The notes under the pieces are model-generated. The model ran no database searches. It was not told the DNA's origin and worked only from the letters and a program-made list of their open reading frames with translations. Below are positions 1-5,090 of a DNA stretch of 5,172 bases, one piece after another (position 1 is the first letter of the stretch; each line of letters opens with the position of its first letter). A program made the translations under genes and the position numbers. Source of the DNA: Actinomycetes bacterium (GTDB lineage Bacteria > Actinomycetota > Actinomycetes > Actinomycetales > Cellulomonadaceae); contig JAJYTJ010000221.1 of assembly GCA_021793115.1 (NCBI GenBank), positions 1-5,172 of the forward strand. Reading direction: 5' to 3'.

Positions 1-284
1 TTTCGGATGGGCTGTGTGAGAACTCCCATCTTCGGAAGACCTCGACGCCTACCCGGACGCCGACACGCGAGCAGGCATCACACCCCGACTACACCCTCTG
101 CTGGGAAGAGCCACTGAACCTTGCGCTCAGGCGTGCGGGTGTAGCCCCTGCCATCCAGCTGCTGGTGCGGGGCCCCGCGTTTGCAGGTTGCTCGACGCCT
201 CTGCTCCTCCGCCGCCTGCCGATGGAGCGCCTACGCATCGCCGAGTGAACCGGCCCGGCGTGTCCGCAGACTCCAGTCGGGGCT
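1..284. other. No confident gene; possible decayed partial reading frame (3-248, +)
   Basis: I find no recognisable gene here. On the plus strand the frame beginning at base 3 stays open from the window edge to a TGA at 246-248. Its second half (ending ...LLLRRLPMERLRIAE) has a fairly GC-rich third position and could be the end of a protein entering from the left. A second frame, starting after a TGA at 17-19, reads SSEDLDAYPDADTRAGIT and also looks coding-like for about 20 residues, so a frameshifted pseudogene is possible. I recognise no family in either frame. The stretch lies immediately outside the probable IS3 terminus at 285, so it may be the old insertion target. Confidence 0.2.
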
Positions 285-304
285 TGACCCCTGAGCGTGG
301 ACAC
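285..304. repeat. Probable IS3 terminal inverted repeat (single copy)
   Basis: The sequence TGACCCCTGAGCGTGGACAC lies just beyond the transposase stop codon at 315-317, where an IS3-family element should end. It resembles the general style of actinobacterial IS3 termini, which begin with TGA and contain a CCCCTGA..GTGGACA core. That resemblance is from memory. No inverted partner is present because the other end of the element is missing, so the exact boundary is inferred. Confidence 0.4.
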
Positions 305-314
305 GCAGGTGGTT

Positions 315-566
315 TCACGCAGCGAGCGTCAGCGTGGCCGCGTGGCGGTGGTTCTCGTAGGTGATGGGGCTGAGGTCGTCGCGGGTGGAGTGCCGTCGGC
401 GGGTGTTGTAGCGGGTGATCCACGCGAAGACCTCTCGGCGTGGGGTGGCCGGGGCGGGCCAGCCGTGAGCGCCGGCGAGGGTCTCGCGCTTGAGGGTGGC
501 GTTGAAGGACTCGGCCATCGCGTTGTCCGCCGAGCTCCCCACGGTGCCCATCGAGCGGGTCACGCC
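315..566 (-). pseudogene. IS3-family transposase (OrfB) C-terminal fragment
   Basis: About 84 residues of the C-terminal part of an IS3-family DDE transposase with an rve-type integrase core are present. The fragment begins near LGVTRSMGTVGSSADNAMAE and continues through ESFNATLKRE, WITRYNTRRRHS and a final SPITYEN segment before TGA (315-317). The S-M-G-x-x-G-x-x-x-D-N-A-M-A-E-S-F block contains the family's last DDE glutamate, and the Y-N-x-x-R-R-H-S block is the usual C-terminal signature. The HTH orfA and the first two catalytic Asp residues are absent. The open frame continues upstream to 752, but that part (for example GEQLVESLTCREQLEDH) is only the antisense of the DUF433 gene. It is therefore a truncated, non-functional copy. 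Confidence 0.82.
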
Positions 567-568
567 CA

Positions 569-584
569 GCCGCGGATCCGCGGC
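569..584. repeat. 16-bp perfect palindrome at the IS/antitoxin junction
   Basis: GCCGCGGATCCGCGGC is its own reverse complement over 16 bp and stops at an A/A mismatch on either side. It lies within about 2 bp of the point where transposase homology ends and DUF433 homology begins. It also encodes the conserved P-R-I-R-G-T block of DUF433 in GC-rich codons, so it may simply reflect codon use. Its position would also fit a site of recombination or strand slippage. Confidence 0.6.
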
Positions 585-749
585 ACGCGGGTCACCGTCC
601 CGATGATCCTCGAGCTGCTCGCGGCAGGTGAGGCTTTCGACGAGCTGCTCGCCGGGTACGACGAGCCGAGCCGAGAGGACCTGCTCGCGGCGCTGGCGTA
701 CGCCGCCTCGGTTGCCGGCGGTGCCCAGGTCCAGTCGTTCGTCGCCTGA
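570..749 (+). pseudogene. DUF433-family antitoxin, N-terminally truncated
   Basis: The last 59 residues of a DUF433 protein are recognisable: PRIRGTRVTV, ILELLAAGEAFDELLAGY, and SREDLLAALAYAA near the end, stopping at TGA 747-749. DUF433 proteins are small winged-helix-like antitoxins, usually about 70-80 residues, that are commonly encoded just before a DUF5615 PIN-like toxin, as here. About the first 18-20 residues, normally preceding the C/P-x-I-R-G-T motif, are missing and replaced by antisense IS3 sequence. The same frame is open back to 297, so a fusion product could start upstream (for example at GTG 465). Otherwise ATG 603 would give a 48-residue product lacking the IRGT motif. The native promoter and start are gone, so loss or alteration of antitoxin function is likely but not proven. 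Confidence 0.75.
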
Positions 750-760
750 CACGGTTTGCC

Positions 761-1108
761 GTGCGATTCGTCGTCGACGCCCAGCTACCTGAGACCCTCG
801 TCGACCACCTGCCGCAACTGGGGCACGACGCCATCCACGTCAAGCGCCTTCCGCGCGGCGGCGACACCAGCGACAGCGAGATCACTGCGTTCGCGGACGC
901 GGAAGACCGCGTGGTCGTCACCAAGGACTCGGACTTCCGGCACACGCACGAGACCGGCGGGCACCCTTCTCGCCTGCTGCTGATCTCTTGGGACGCGCTC
1001 GACGTCCACCGGATCTGCGGCAGCTGCCGGGCGGGAGTGCTGACCGGTGGCGCGGGGCGCACGGCGATGACGGGGTTGACGTCGACGCCCCGCCGGTCCG
1101 AGAGGTGA
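761..1108 (+). CDS. DUF5615 family PIN-like toxin, possibly degraded C-terminus
   Basis: A 115-residue protein starts at GTG 761, 11 bp after the DUF433 stop. DUF5615 proteins have a PIN-like nuclease fold and are presumed RNases of type II toxin-antitoxin modules. The N-terminal strand MRFVVDAQLP carries Asp6. GHDAIHV follows at about 21-27, an acidic helix SDSEIT has Glu40, and the VVVTKDSDF strand has Asp56 and Asp58, so the expected acidic site is intact. LLLIS (72-76) is the usual next core strand. After residue 77 the sequence (WDALDVHRICGSC...) lacks the G-N-x-x-N-type turn and final helices I would expect, suggesting a frameshift or divergence. I see no Shine-Dalgarno sequence, so translation probably depends on coupling to the preceding frame. 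With the antitoxin truncated, an inactive toxin would be tolerated more easily. Confidence 0.72.
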   Translation: MRFVVDAQLPETLVDHLPQLGHDAIHVKRLPRGGDTSDSEITAFADAEDRVVVTKDSDFRHTHETGGHPSRLLLISWDALDVHRICGSCRAGVLTGGAGRTAMTGLTSTPRRSER

Positions 1109-1134
1109 CCGGTCCGGACTGTGCGTCGATCGCG

Positions 1135-2400
1135 TCAGGCTGTGCCCAGCCACGCCGATGCGGCGACGACGAGGGCGGCGGTTCCCGTGGTGAGGGTCGG
1201 CTGGATGACCGGGGCGAACATCGGCGAGTGATTCGCGGGCAAGGTGCTGACGGCTCGGGCAGCCTCGGCCGCGGCGTACGTTGCGGGGTCCGTTCCGCCC
1301 AGCCCCCAGTACGTGTAGGGCGTGCCGAGCGCCGTGGGGACATCACTGAAGTCCTCGCTCGCGGTCTGCCGCCCGTAGTCCCCGACGGTCCCGTCCGGGA
1401 AGTAGCCCCGAAGCGCCGCGGCAACCCTCGCGGTGACGGCGGCGTCGTTGTCGGTGAGCGGGTAGCTGTTGTAGATCGCGAACTCCGGCGCCTTGGGTGA
1501 GCCGGAGGCCGCGGACTCCCCCTTCGCAATCCGCTCGATCGCGGCGAGGAGCTGATCCCGGATAGCCCTGCTATAGGTGCGGATGTTCAGCTCGAGGACG
1601 GCGTGGTCGTCGATGATGTTGCTCGCGGCACCGACCGCAATCCTGCCGACCGTGAGCACGGCGAACTCCCCCGGCGGTATCTCGCGGGCAACGACGGCCT
1701 GCAGCCGCACGACGACCATCGACGCCAGCACCGCGGGGTCGATCGACAGGTGCGGCATGGAGCCGTGGCTCCCGCGCCCGAAGAGCGTGATGCGGATGCT
1801 GTCCGCCATCGAGAGGAAAGGACCCTCGCGCACCCCGATGGTCCCCGCCGGGTGGACGAGAACATGCTGAGCGAGTGCGACGTCGGGTGTCGGGATGAGT
1901 TCGGCGAGGCCGTCGGCGACCATCGTCCTGGCGCCGTCGGCGACTTCCTCGGCCGGCTGGAACAGGGTCACGAGCGTTCCCGCCCACGCGTCGCGGTGCG
2001 CGGCGAGCAATCTCGCCGCACCCAGCAGGCAGCTCACATGGACGTCGTGCCCGCAGGCGTGCATCACCGGTGTCTGGCTGCCGGCACCGTCGGTCGCGAC
2101 GACCGTGCTCGCGTAGTCGAGGCCGGTCGCTTCCTTGACAGGGAGGGCGTCCATGTCGGCGCGGAGCAGCACGATCGGCCCGTCGCCGTTGGCGAGGACG
2201 CCGACGACCCCGGTACCCCCCACGTGCGTGTGGACCTCGAACCCGAAGCCCGTGAGCTGCTCGGCGACGATGCCCGAGGTGCGTTCCTCGTGGTGGCTCA
2301 GCTCGGGGTTGCGGTGGAAGTCCTTGTAGAGGGCCTCCTGCCAGTCGGCGACGGAGTCCTGGTCGGCCAGGATCCTGCGCGCGGATTCGGTGGATTCCAT
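1135..2400 (-). CDS. M20D family metallo-amidohydrolase (hippurate/N-acyl-amino acid hydrolase-like)
   Basis: A 421-residue cytoplasmic zinc/manganese-type peptidase-fold amidohydrolase of family M20, subfamily D, related to hippurate hydrolases, N-acyl-L-amino-acid amidohydrolases and plant IAA-amino acid hydrolases. Family signatures are complete: RADMDALP (80-87), HACGHD (114-119, with metal-ligand Cys116 and His118), FQPAEE (147-152, general base and ligand Glu residues), QHV (His179), the dimerisation or lid domain at about 190-300 with GSHGSMPHLSIDP, SEDFSDV (348-354), and the late ligand His391 in ANHSP. Length is normal for the family and there is no signal peptide. I chose ATG 2398-2400 (MESTESARR) because AGAGGAG lies 4 nt upstream; the in-frame ATG at 2439 would add a basic, unconserved 13-residue leader. 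It is the second gene after the MFS transporter, 56 bp away. The acyl group and amino acid it cleaves cannot be deduced. Confidence 0.93.
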   Translation of the reverse strand: MESTESARRILADQDSVADWQEALYKDFHRNPELSHHEERTSGIVAEQLTGFGFEVHTHVGGTGVVGVLANGDGPIVLLRADMDALPVKEATGLDYASTVVATDGAGSQTPVMHACGHDVHVSCLLGAARLLAAHRDAWAGTLVTLFQPAEEVADGARTMVADGLAELIPTPDVALAQHVLVHPAGTIGVREGPFLSMADSIRITLFGRGSHGSMPHLSIDPAVLASMVVVRLQAVVAREIPPGEFAVLTVGRIAVGAASNIIDDHAVLELNIRTYSRAIRDQLLAAIERIAKGESAASGSPKAPEFAIYNSYPLTDNDAAVTARVAAALRGYFPDGTVGDYGRQTASEDFSDVPTALGTPYTYWGLGGTDPATYAAAEAARAVSTLPANHSPMFAPVIQPTLTTGTAALVVAASAWLGTA

Positions 2401-2402
2401 GT

Positions 2403-2411
2403 CTCTCCTCT
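2403..2411 (-). promoter_or_regulatory. Shine-Dalgarno sequence of the M20D gene
   Basis: On the minus strand AGAGGAGAG precedes the ATG at 2400, with the AGGAG core 4 nt from the start codon. This decides the start in favour of 2400 over the upstream in-frame ATG at 2439, which would place the ribosome binding site inside the coding region. Confidence 0.8.
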
Positions 2412-2456
2412 TCCGGCGGTTCTCGCGTTGCCTTCGCACCGTCTTCGTCGAACGAC

Positions 2457-3974
2457 CTAGCGTGACTCCGATGCCTGTTCGGTGCCCTTGGGAACGGTGA
2501 CCACGATCGAGACGATCGCAATGACCACCAGGATCAGGTTGAATGCCAGCGCGACGGCGGCGGCCTGCCGGATCGCGGTGTTGTCCGTGCGGCCCTGGTT
2601 GATGAGCACGTCCCCGACGAACTGCGCGCCGGAGCTGCTGAACGCTGTGAACAGCGCGAGCGAGATCGCCGCGCCGATCGCGCCGCCGAGCGACGAGGCC
2701 ATCTTGTAGATGCCTGCACCGGATCCTGCCTGGTCAGCGGGGAGGTTGGTGAGCGCGGCGTCCGTGGACGGCGTCGCATAGAAAGCAAGCCCGACGCCGA
2801 ACAGCGCGTAGGCGACGACCGCGAGCCACCGGTAGTCGCTCAGCAGCAGGTTGGTGGGCATCAGCAGGAGGCACGCGATCCCGACGATCGCGGTGCCCCA
2901 GATCATGGGGTCCCGGGCGCCGAAGCGCTGGAGCAGCTTCTCCCCGACGCGGATGAAAGCGATGATCGTGATCCCGTAACCGAGGGTCAGCAGGCCGGCT
3001 TCGGAGGCCTTGAGGCCACCGCCGATCTGGAACAGCTGCTGGGTCACGATGAGCATCCCGATCGTGCCGTTGAGCAGGAAGTTCGAGATCGTCGCGCCCG
3101 TGAACGTGCGGTTCTTGAACAGGGCGAAGTCGATGAATGGTTTCCCGGAAACCCGTTCCAGCCTGACCAGGAGGTACAGGCCCACCACTGCCACGAGGAG
3201 CAGGACGATCGTGGTCGGAGTGGTCCACCCGATCGAAGACCCGAAGATCAGCACGATCATCAACGCCAGCATCGAGATCATGAAGACCGCGATGCCACGC
3301 ACGTCCAGAGTGAATTTCCCGACCTGGGCCACCTTGCTCTCCGGCGTCCCCCACATGAGCGCGATCGCGATGACCGAGATGACGATCGAGACGATGAAGA
3401 TCCAGCGCCAGCTCAGGAGCGTCGCCATGTAGCCGCCGAAGATCGCGGCGAGGCCCGAACCTCCCCACGAGCCGATCGACCACATCGACACGGCCCGTTG
3501 CCGCGCCGGGCCATCCCAGAAGGCCTTCAGCAGCGCCATCGTCGACGGCATGATGCATGCCGCGGACAGACCCTGGATAGCCCTCCCGGCGAGCATCAGC
3601 GGGAGGGCTATGGGGCCCGCGGCGAGCACGATCAGGAGCGAGCCGAGGATGCCGAGACCGTTGCCGATCAGGGCGACGCGCACGCGGCCCACGCGGTCCG
3701 CGAGGCCGCCCATCACCACGATGAACATTCCGGAGAAGAGCGCCGTGATCGAAACCGCGAGGTTCATCGCGCTCACGGCGACGAGCGGATTCTCCCACGT
3801 CCTTTTCGCCGCGTCGGAGTACGGGCCGTTCAGGTCCGCGAGGATGTTGGGGGCGACCGTCCCCATCGTGCCGGCGAACAACCAGAAGGTGACGACGCCC
3901 AGCACGATGCCCAAAAGGAGCTTGTCGTTCCCCTGAAACGTGGCCTGGGCTCGCGTAGGGGTGGTGCTTGCCAT
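2457..3974 (-). CDS. MFS transporter, DHA2-like (14 transmembrane segments)
   Basis: A 505-residue integral membrane protein of the major facilitator superfamily, most like the DHA2 drug:H+ antiporter group by length and topology. I count about 14 hydrophobic segments, near residues 18-40, 66-89, 99-119, 124-147, 163-186, 189-208, 227-246, 253-271, 292-311, 323-342, 355-373, 382-401, 427-445 and 474-494. Motif A is clear at 89-97 (GGLADRVGR), in the TM2-TM3 loop. A motif C-like GGSGLAAIFGG lies at 171-181 but has Ala where the antiporter motif usually has Pro. The longer TM1-TM2 loop (about 46-64, DLNGPYSDAAKRTW) is distinctive. The ATG at 3972-3974 (MASTTPTRAQ) is chosen for its good Shine-Dalgarno sequence; the open frame extends to 4130 only through non-coding sequence. 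It is first in the unit with the amidohydrolase, so it may move that enzyme's substrate or product. Import versus export is undetermined. Confidence 0.92.
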   Translation of the reverse strand: MASTTPTRAQATFQGNDKLLLGIVLGVVTFWLFAGTMGTVAPNILADLNGPYSDAAKRTWENPLVAVSAMNLAVSITALFSGMFIVVMGGLADRVGRVRVALIGNGLGILGSLLIVLAAGPIALPLMLAGRAIQGLSAACIMPSTMALLKAFWDGPARQRAVSMWSIGSWGGSGLAAIFGGYMATLLSWRWIFIVSIVISVIAIALMWGTPESKVAQVGKFTLDVRGIAVFMISMLALMIVLIFGSSIGWTTPTTIVLLLVAVVGLYLLVRLERVSGKPFIDFALFKNRTFTGATISNFLLNGTIGMLIVTQQLFQIGGGLKASEAGLLTLGYGITIIAFIRVGEKLLQRFGARDPMIWGTAIVGIACLLLMPTNLLLSDYRWLAVVAYALFGVGLAFYATPSTDAALTNLPADQAGSGAGIYKMASSLGGAIGAAISLALFTAFSSSGAQFVGDVLINQGRTDNTAIRQAAAVALAFNLILVVIAIVSIVVTVPKGTEQASESR

Positions 3975-3979
3975 GACCG

Positions 3980-3984
3980 CTCCT
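3980..3984 (-). promoter_or_regulatory. Shine-Dalgarno sequence of the MFS gene
   Basis: The minus strand reads GAGGAGCGGTC immediately before ATG 3974, placing AGGAG 5 nt from the start. This supports the 505-residue form over a longer form starting near 4130, whose extra 52 residues are not hydrophobic and would overlap the repeats at 4067-4128. Confidence 0.75.
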
Positions 3985-4066
3985 CGGGGAAACCAACGGC
4001 GGGTCAATTGGCTGATGCATCGATCACGAATCCGCGCAGCCGTCCCAGCGGACCCGCAGTCAAGTT

Positions 4067-4110
4067 TGAGTCGCCAGGTGGCTGCCTGCAACCGAGAGGT
4101 GAGTCGCCAG
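4067..4110. repeat. 11-bp direct repeat (possible IS21-like end remnant)
   Basis: TGAGTCGCCAG occurs at 4067-4077 and again at 4100-4110, one copy every 33 bp. The first copy is preceded by GTCAAGTT. Closely spaced short repeats at an element tip, with a GTCAAGT-type start, are reminiscent of the multiple terminal repeats of IS21-family elements. No istA or istB coding sequence follows, so any element would be a remnant. The repeat is directly visible; the IS21 reading is a weak inference. Confidence 0.45.
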
Positions 4111-4116
4111 CTCCCA

Positions 4117-4155
4117 CCGCCGGAGGGCACGACGCGAGCGCGAGCCCTCCGGCGG
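4117..4155. repeat. Perfect 12-bp inverted repeat with 15-nt loop
   Basis: CCGCCGGAGGGC (4117-4128) and GCCCTCCGGCGG (4144-4155) are exact reverse complements separated by 15 nt. The stem is almost all G:C and would be very stable. No T-run follows on either strand, so it is not a classical rho-independent terminator, although GC-rich actinomycetes do use stems without T-tracts. It sits between the direct repeat and the recombinase fragment, consistent with a mobile-element end or a fusion point. Function unknown. Confidence 0.6.
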
Positions 4156-4191
4156 ATCTCTGACGAGCCCGACCTTGCCTCGCACCGCCGC

Positions 4192-4410
4192 GGCGACTAC
4201 GTCCTGTCCGGCGTCGTGACGTGCGGACGCTGCGGCGGTGCGTACGTCGCCTCCTCCGGGACCGGGCGCGACGGGCGGGTCCGGCGCTACTACTCGTGCC
4301 TGACCAGCAAGAAGCACGGCCTGTCTACCTGCGACGGCCCCAACCTGCCGGCCGACGAGCTCGAGCGAGTCGTCGCAGAGCCATCGAAGGTGTCCACGGA
4401 ACCGGGCTAG
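4192..4410 (+). pseudogene. Large serine recombinase, zinc-ribbon domain fragment
   Basis: The plus-strand frame reads GDYVLSGVVTCGRCGGAYV, then RRYYSCLTSKKHG, then CDGPNLPADELERVVAE, ending in TAG 4408-4410. This matches the recombinase zinc beta-ribbon domain of large serine recombinases (phage integrases and transposon resolvase-like enzymes). The four zinc-ligand cysteines are visible as CGRC plus the two later single Cys residues, and the L-P-A-x-x-L-E segment that usually leads into the coiled coil follows. Homology spans about 4192-4380; the last nine residues before the stop (PSKVSTEPG) do not fit. The N-terminal resolvase domain with the catalytic Ser, the recombinase domain and the rest of the C-terminus are all absent. 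It is an internal fragment of a lost integrative element and cannot be active. Confidence 0.8.
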
Positions 4411-4429
4411 GCTCCGAATGTTATCGACC

Positions 4430-4864
4430 TCAGCGGTCCCAATGCCGATCTAGACTAATGTCCCAGGCTGCAGAGCGGACTGCGCGAAGCCTTATCGAAC
4501 GGCGCCGAAACTGCTCGACAAGAAAGGTCACGGCGCACGGGTCCTGGCTAACGAAACGGCAGCGCTCACGCTCGGCGTTTTCGAGGACAATGGTGTCGCC
4601 CGCGACGCGCACTCCGACGATAGTGTCCCACGCGGCCTCCCACTTTCCCACGTGCCGCAACGGGCGCAAGCCAAACCATATTCCGCGCTTCATGAATATG
4701 CCATACCATCTGCGCTCCACGCCGACTCTCACACCCACCCCGTCCACCGTCAGGCGAGCAAGAGGCGAAGCGACCATGTAGCGCCACTGGTCAATGAAGC
4801 ACGCGGAGCCAACAATCGAGAGAATCGGCGCCAGGGAGTCCTCGTCCACCGCTACCACGTCCAC
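4430..4864 (-). CDS. Hypothetical 144-aa protein, PH-like pattern
   Basis: No family was recognised with certainty. The protein (GTG 4862-4864 to TGA 4430-4432) has alternating beta-type segments: ARLTVDGVGVRVGV (36-49), WYGIFMKRGIWFGLRP (53-68), AWDTIVGVRVAGDTIVLE (78-95) and RCRFVSQDP (101-109). A helix AVTFLVEQFRRR (111-122) follows. Strands ending in a C-terminal helix resemble small bacterial PH-like proteins, but this is pattern reading only. The N-terminus is mildly hydrophobic (11-24) but is not a clear signal peptide. No Shine-Dalgarno sequence precedes the GTG. It overlaps the end of the upstream minus-strand frame by 13 bp, so translational coupling is likely; ATG at codon 30 is a less likely start. 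Rare codons for a GC-rich host (AGA at 46 and 52, ATA at 56, 62 and 124) suggest recent acquisition. Confidence 0.6.
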   Translation of the reverse strand: MDVVAVDEDSLAPILSIVGSACFIDQWRYMVASPLARLTVDGVGVRVGVERRWYGIFMKRGIWFGLRPLRHVGKWEAAWDTIVGVRVAGDTIVLENAERERCRFVSQDPCAVTFLVEQFRRRSIRLRAVRSAAWDISLDRHWDR

Positions 4865-5090
4865 GTGTACGACTTGAACAGCGACGCCGAGAAGCCGGCA
4901 GTTGGCGAGACGGTGAGTCCGGCCTCATCGGTCCAGACCTTCCGACCGTTGGAGCAGCCCCACGAATAGCTGTCGGCAGCGCCGACCGCGACCGGGACCG
5001 TGGGGAGGGAGAGGCCTGCACTGGCCCCGGCGAATCCCTTGCCGAGTTCCGCAGAGTCCCGCCTGACTCGTGCCACCCTGGACGGCCGGG
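4852..5090 (-). pseudogene. C-terminal fragment of unknown protein, 5' end lost
   Basis: A minus-strand frame ends at TAG 4852-4854 after about 78 plausible residues, including ELGKGFAGASAGLSL, VGAADSYSWGCSNGRKVW, EAGLTVSPTAGFSASLF and a final SYTWTW. The small-residue and Gly-rich first half followed by beta-like, aromatic-rich sequence suggests the tail of a secreted or cell-surface protein. I cannot name a family. The frame stays open to the right edge of the window, but the upstream part (a run of Thr, Ser, Pro and Arg) looks like antisense of an inserted element beginning near 5091. The gene therefore seems to have lost its N-terminus. Its last 13 bp overlap the start of the 144-residue gene, suggesting a former operon. 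A toxin-partner or effector-chaperone arrangement is possible but speculative. Confidence 0.5.

Larger units (their letters stand above)
285..567 (-). mobile_element. IS3-family insertion sequence remnant (3' end)
   Basis: This segment holds the C-terminal coding end of an IS3-family transposase on the minus strand plus a short downstream stretch ending in a probable terminal repeat at about 285-304. The other end of the element, the orfA gene and most of orfB are absent: transposase homology stops sharply near 567, where an unrelated DUF433 gene on the opposite strand begins. An ordinary insertion would leave two complete IS ends, so the junction looks like a deletion or recombination that removed the 5' part of the IS and the 5' part of the antitoxin gene together. 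The remnant cannot transpose by itself. Confidence 0.7.

Noticed and set aside
1093..1116. CCGGTCCG repeated at 1093-1100 and 1109-1116
   Set aside because: An 8-bp GC-rich repeat is expected by chance at this base composition, and nothing else marks it as a site.
592..1529. Overlapping minus-strand open frames across the toxin gene and the end of the M20D gene
   Set aside because: Arg/Ser/Pro-rich shadows produced by GC-rich codons; the toxin frame on the plus strand has the family motifs instead.
1603..2460. Long plus-strand open frame of 285 codons
   Set aside because: It lies entirely antisense to the M20D gene, which has all its catalytic motifs; the antisense translation is Arg/Asp/Gly-rich with no family signature.
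2734..4020. Long minus-strand open frame of 428 codons
   Set aside because: It is the shifted frame of the MFS gene; its product is His/Arg/Pro-rich and lacks membrane segments, while the 2457-3974 frame has 14.
4029..4063. TTGACT on the minus strand as a -35 box for the MFS gene
   Set aside because: No -10-like hexamer lies 16-19 bp downstream (that stretch is GC-rich), so no promoter can be supported.
4117..4155. Hairpin as a rho-independent terminator
   Set aside because: No T-run follows the stem on either strand, and no intact gene ends just before it.
3498..4163. Plus-strand frame of 221 codons
   Set aside because: Antisense to the MFS gene over most of its length, highly charged and low-complexity; no domain seen.
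4221..4781. Plus-strand frame of 186 codons
   Set aside because: It runs out of frame through the recombinase fragment, then antisense to the 144-residue gene, and its product is Arg-rich without any recognised domain.
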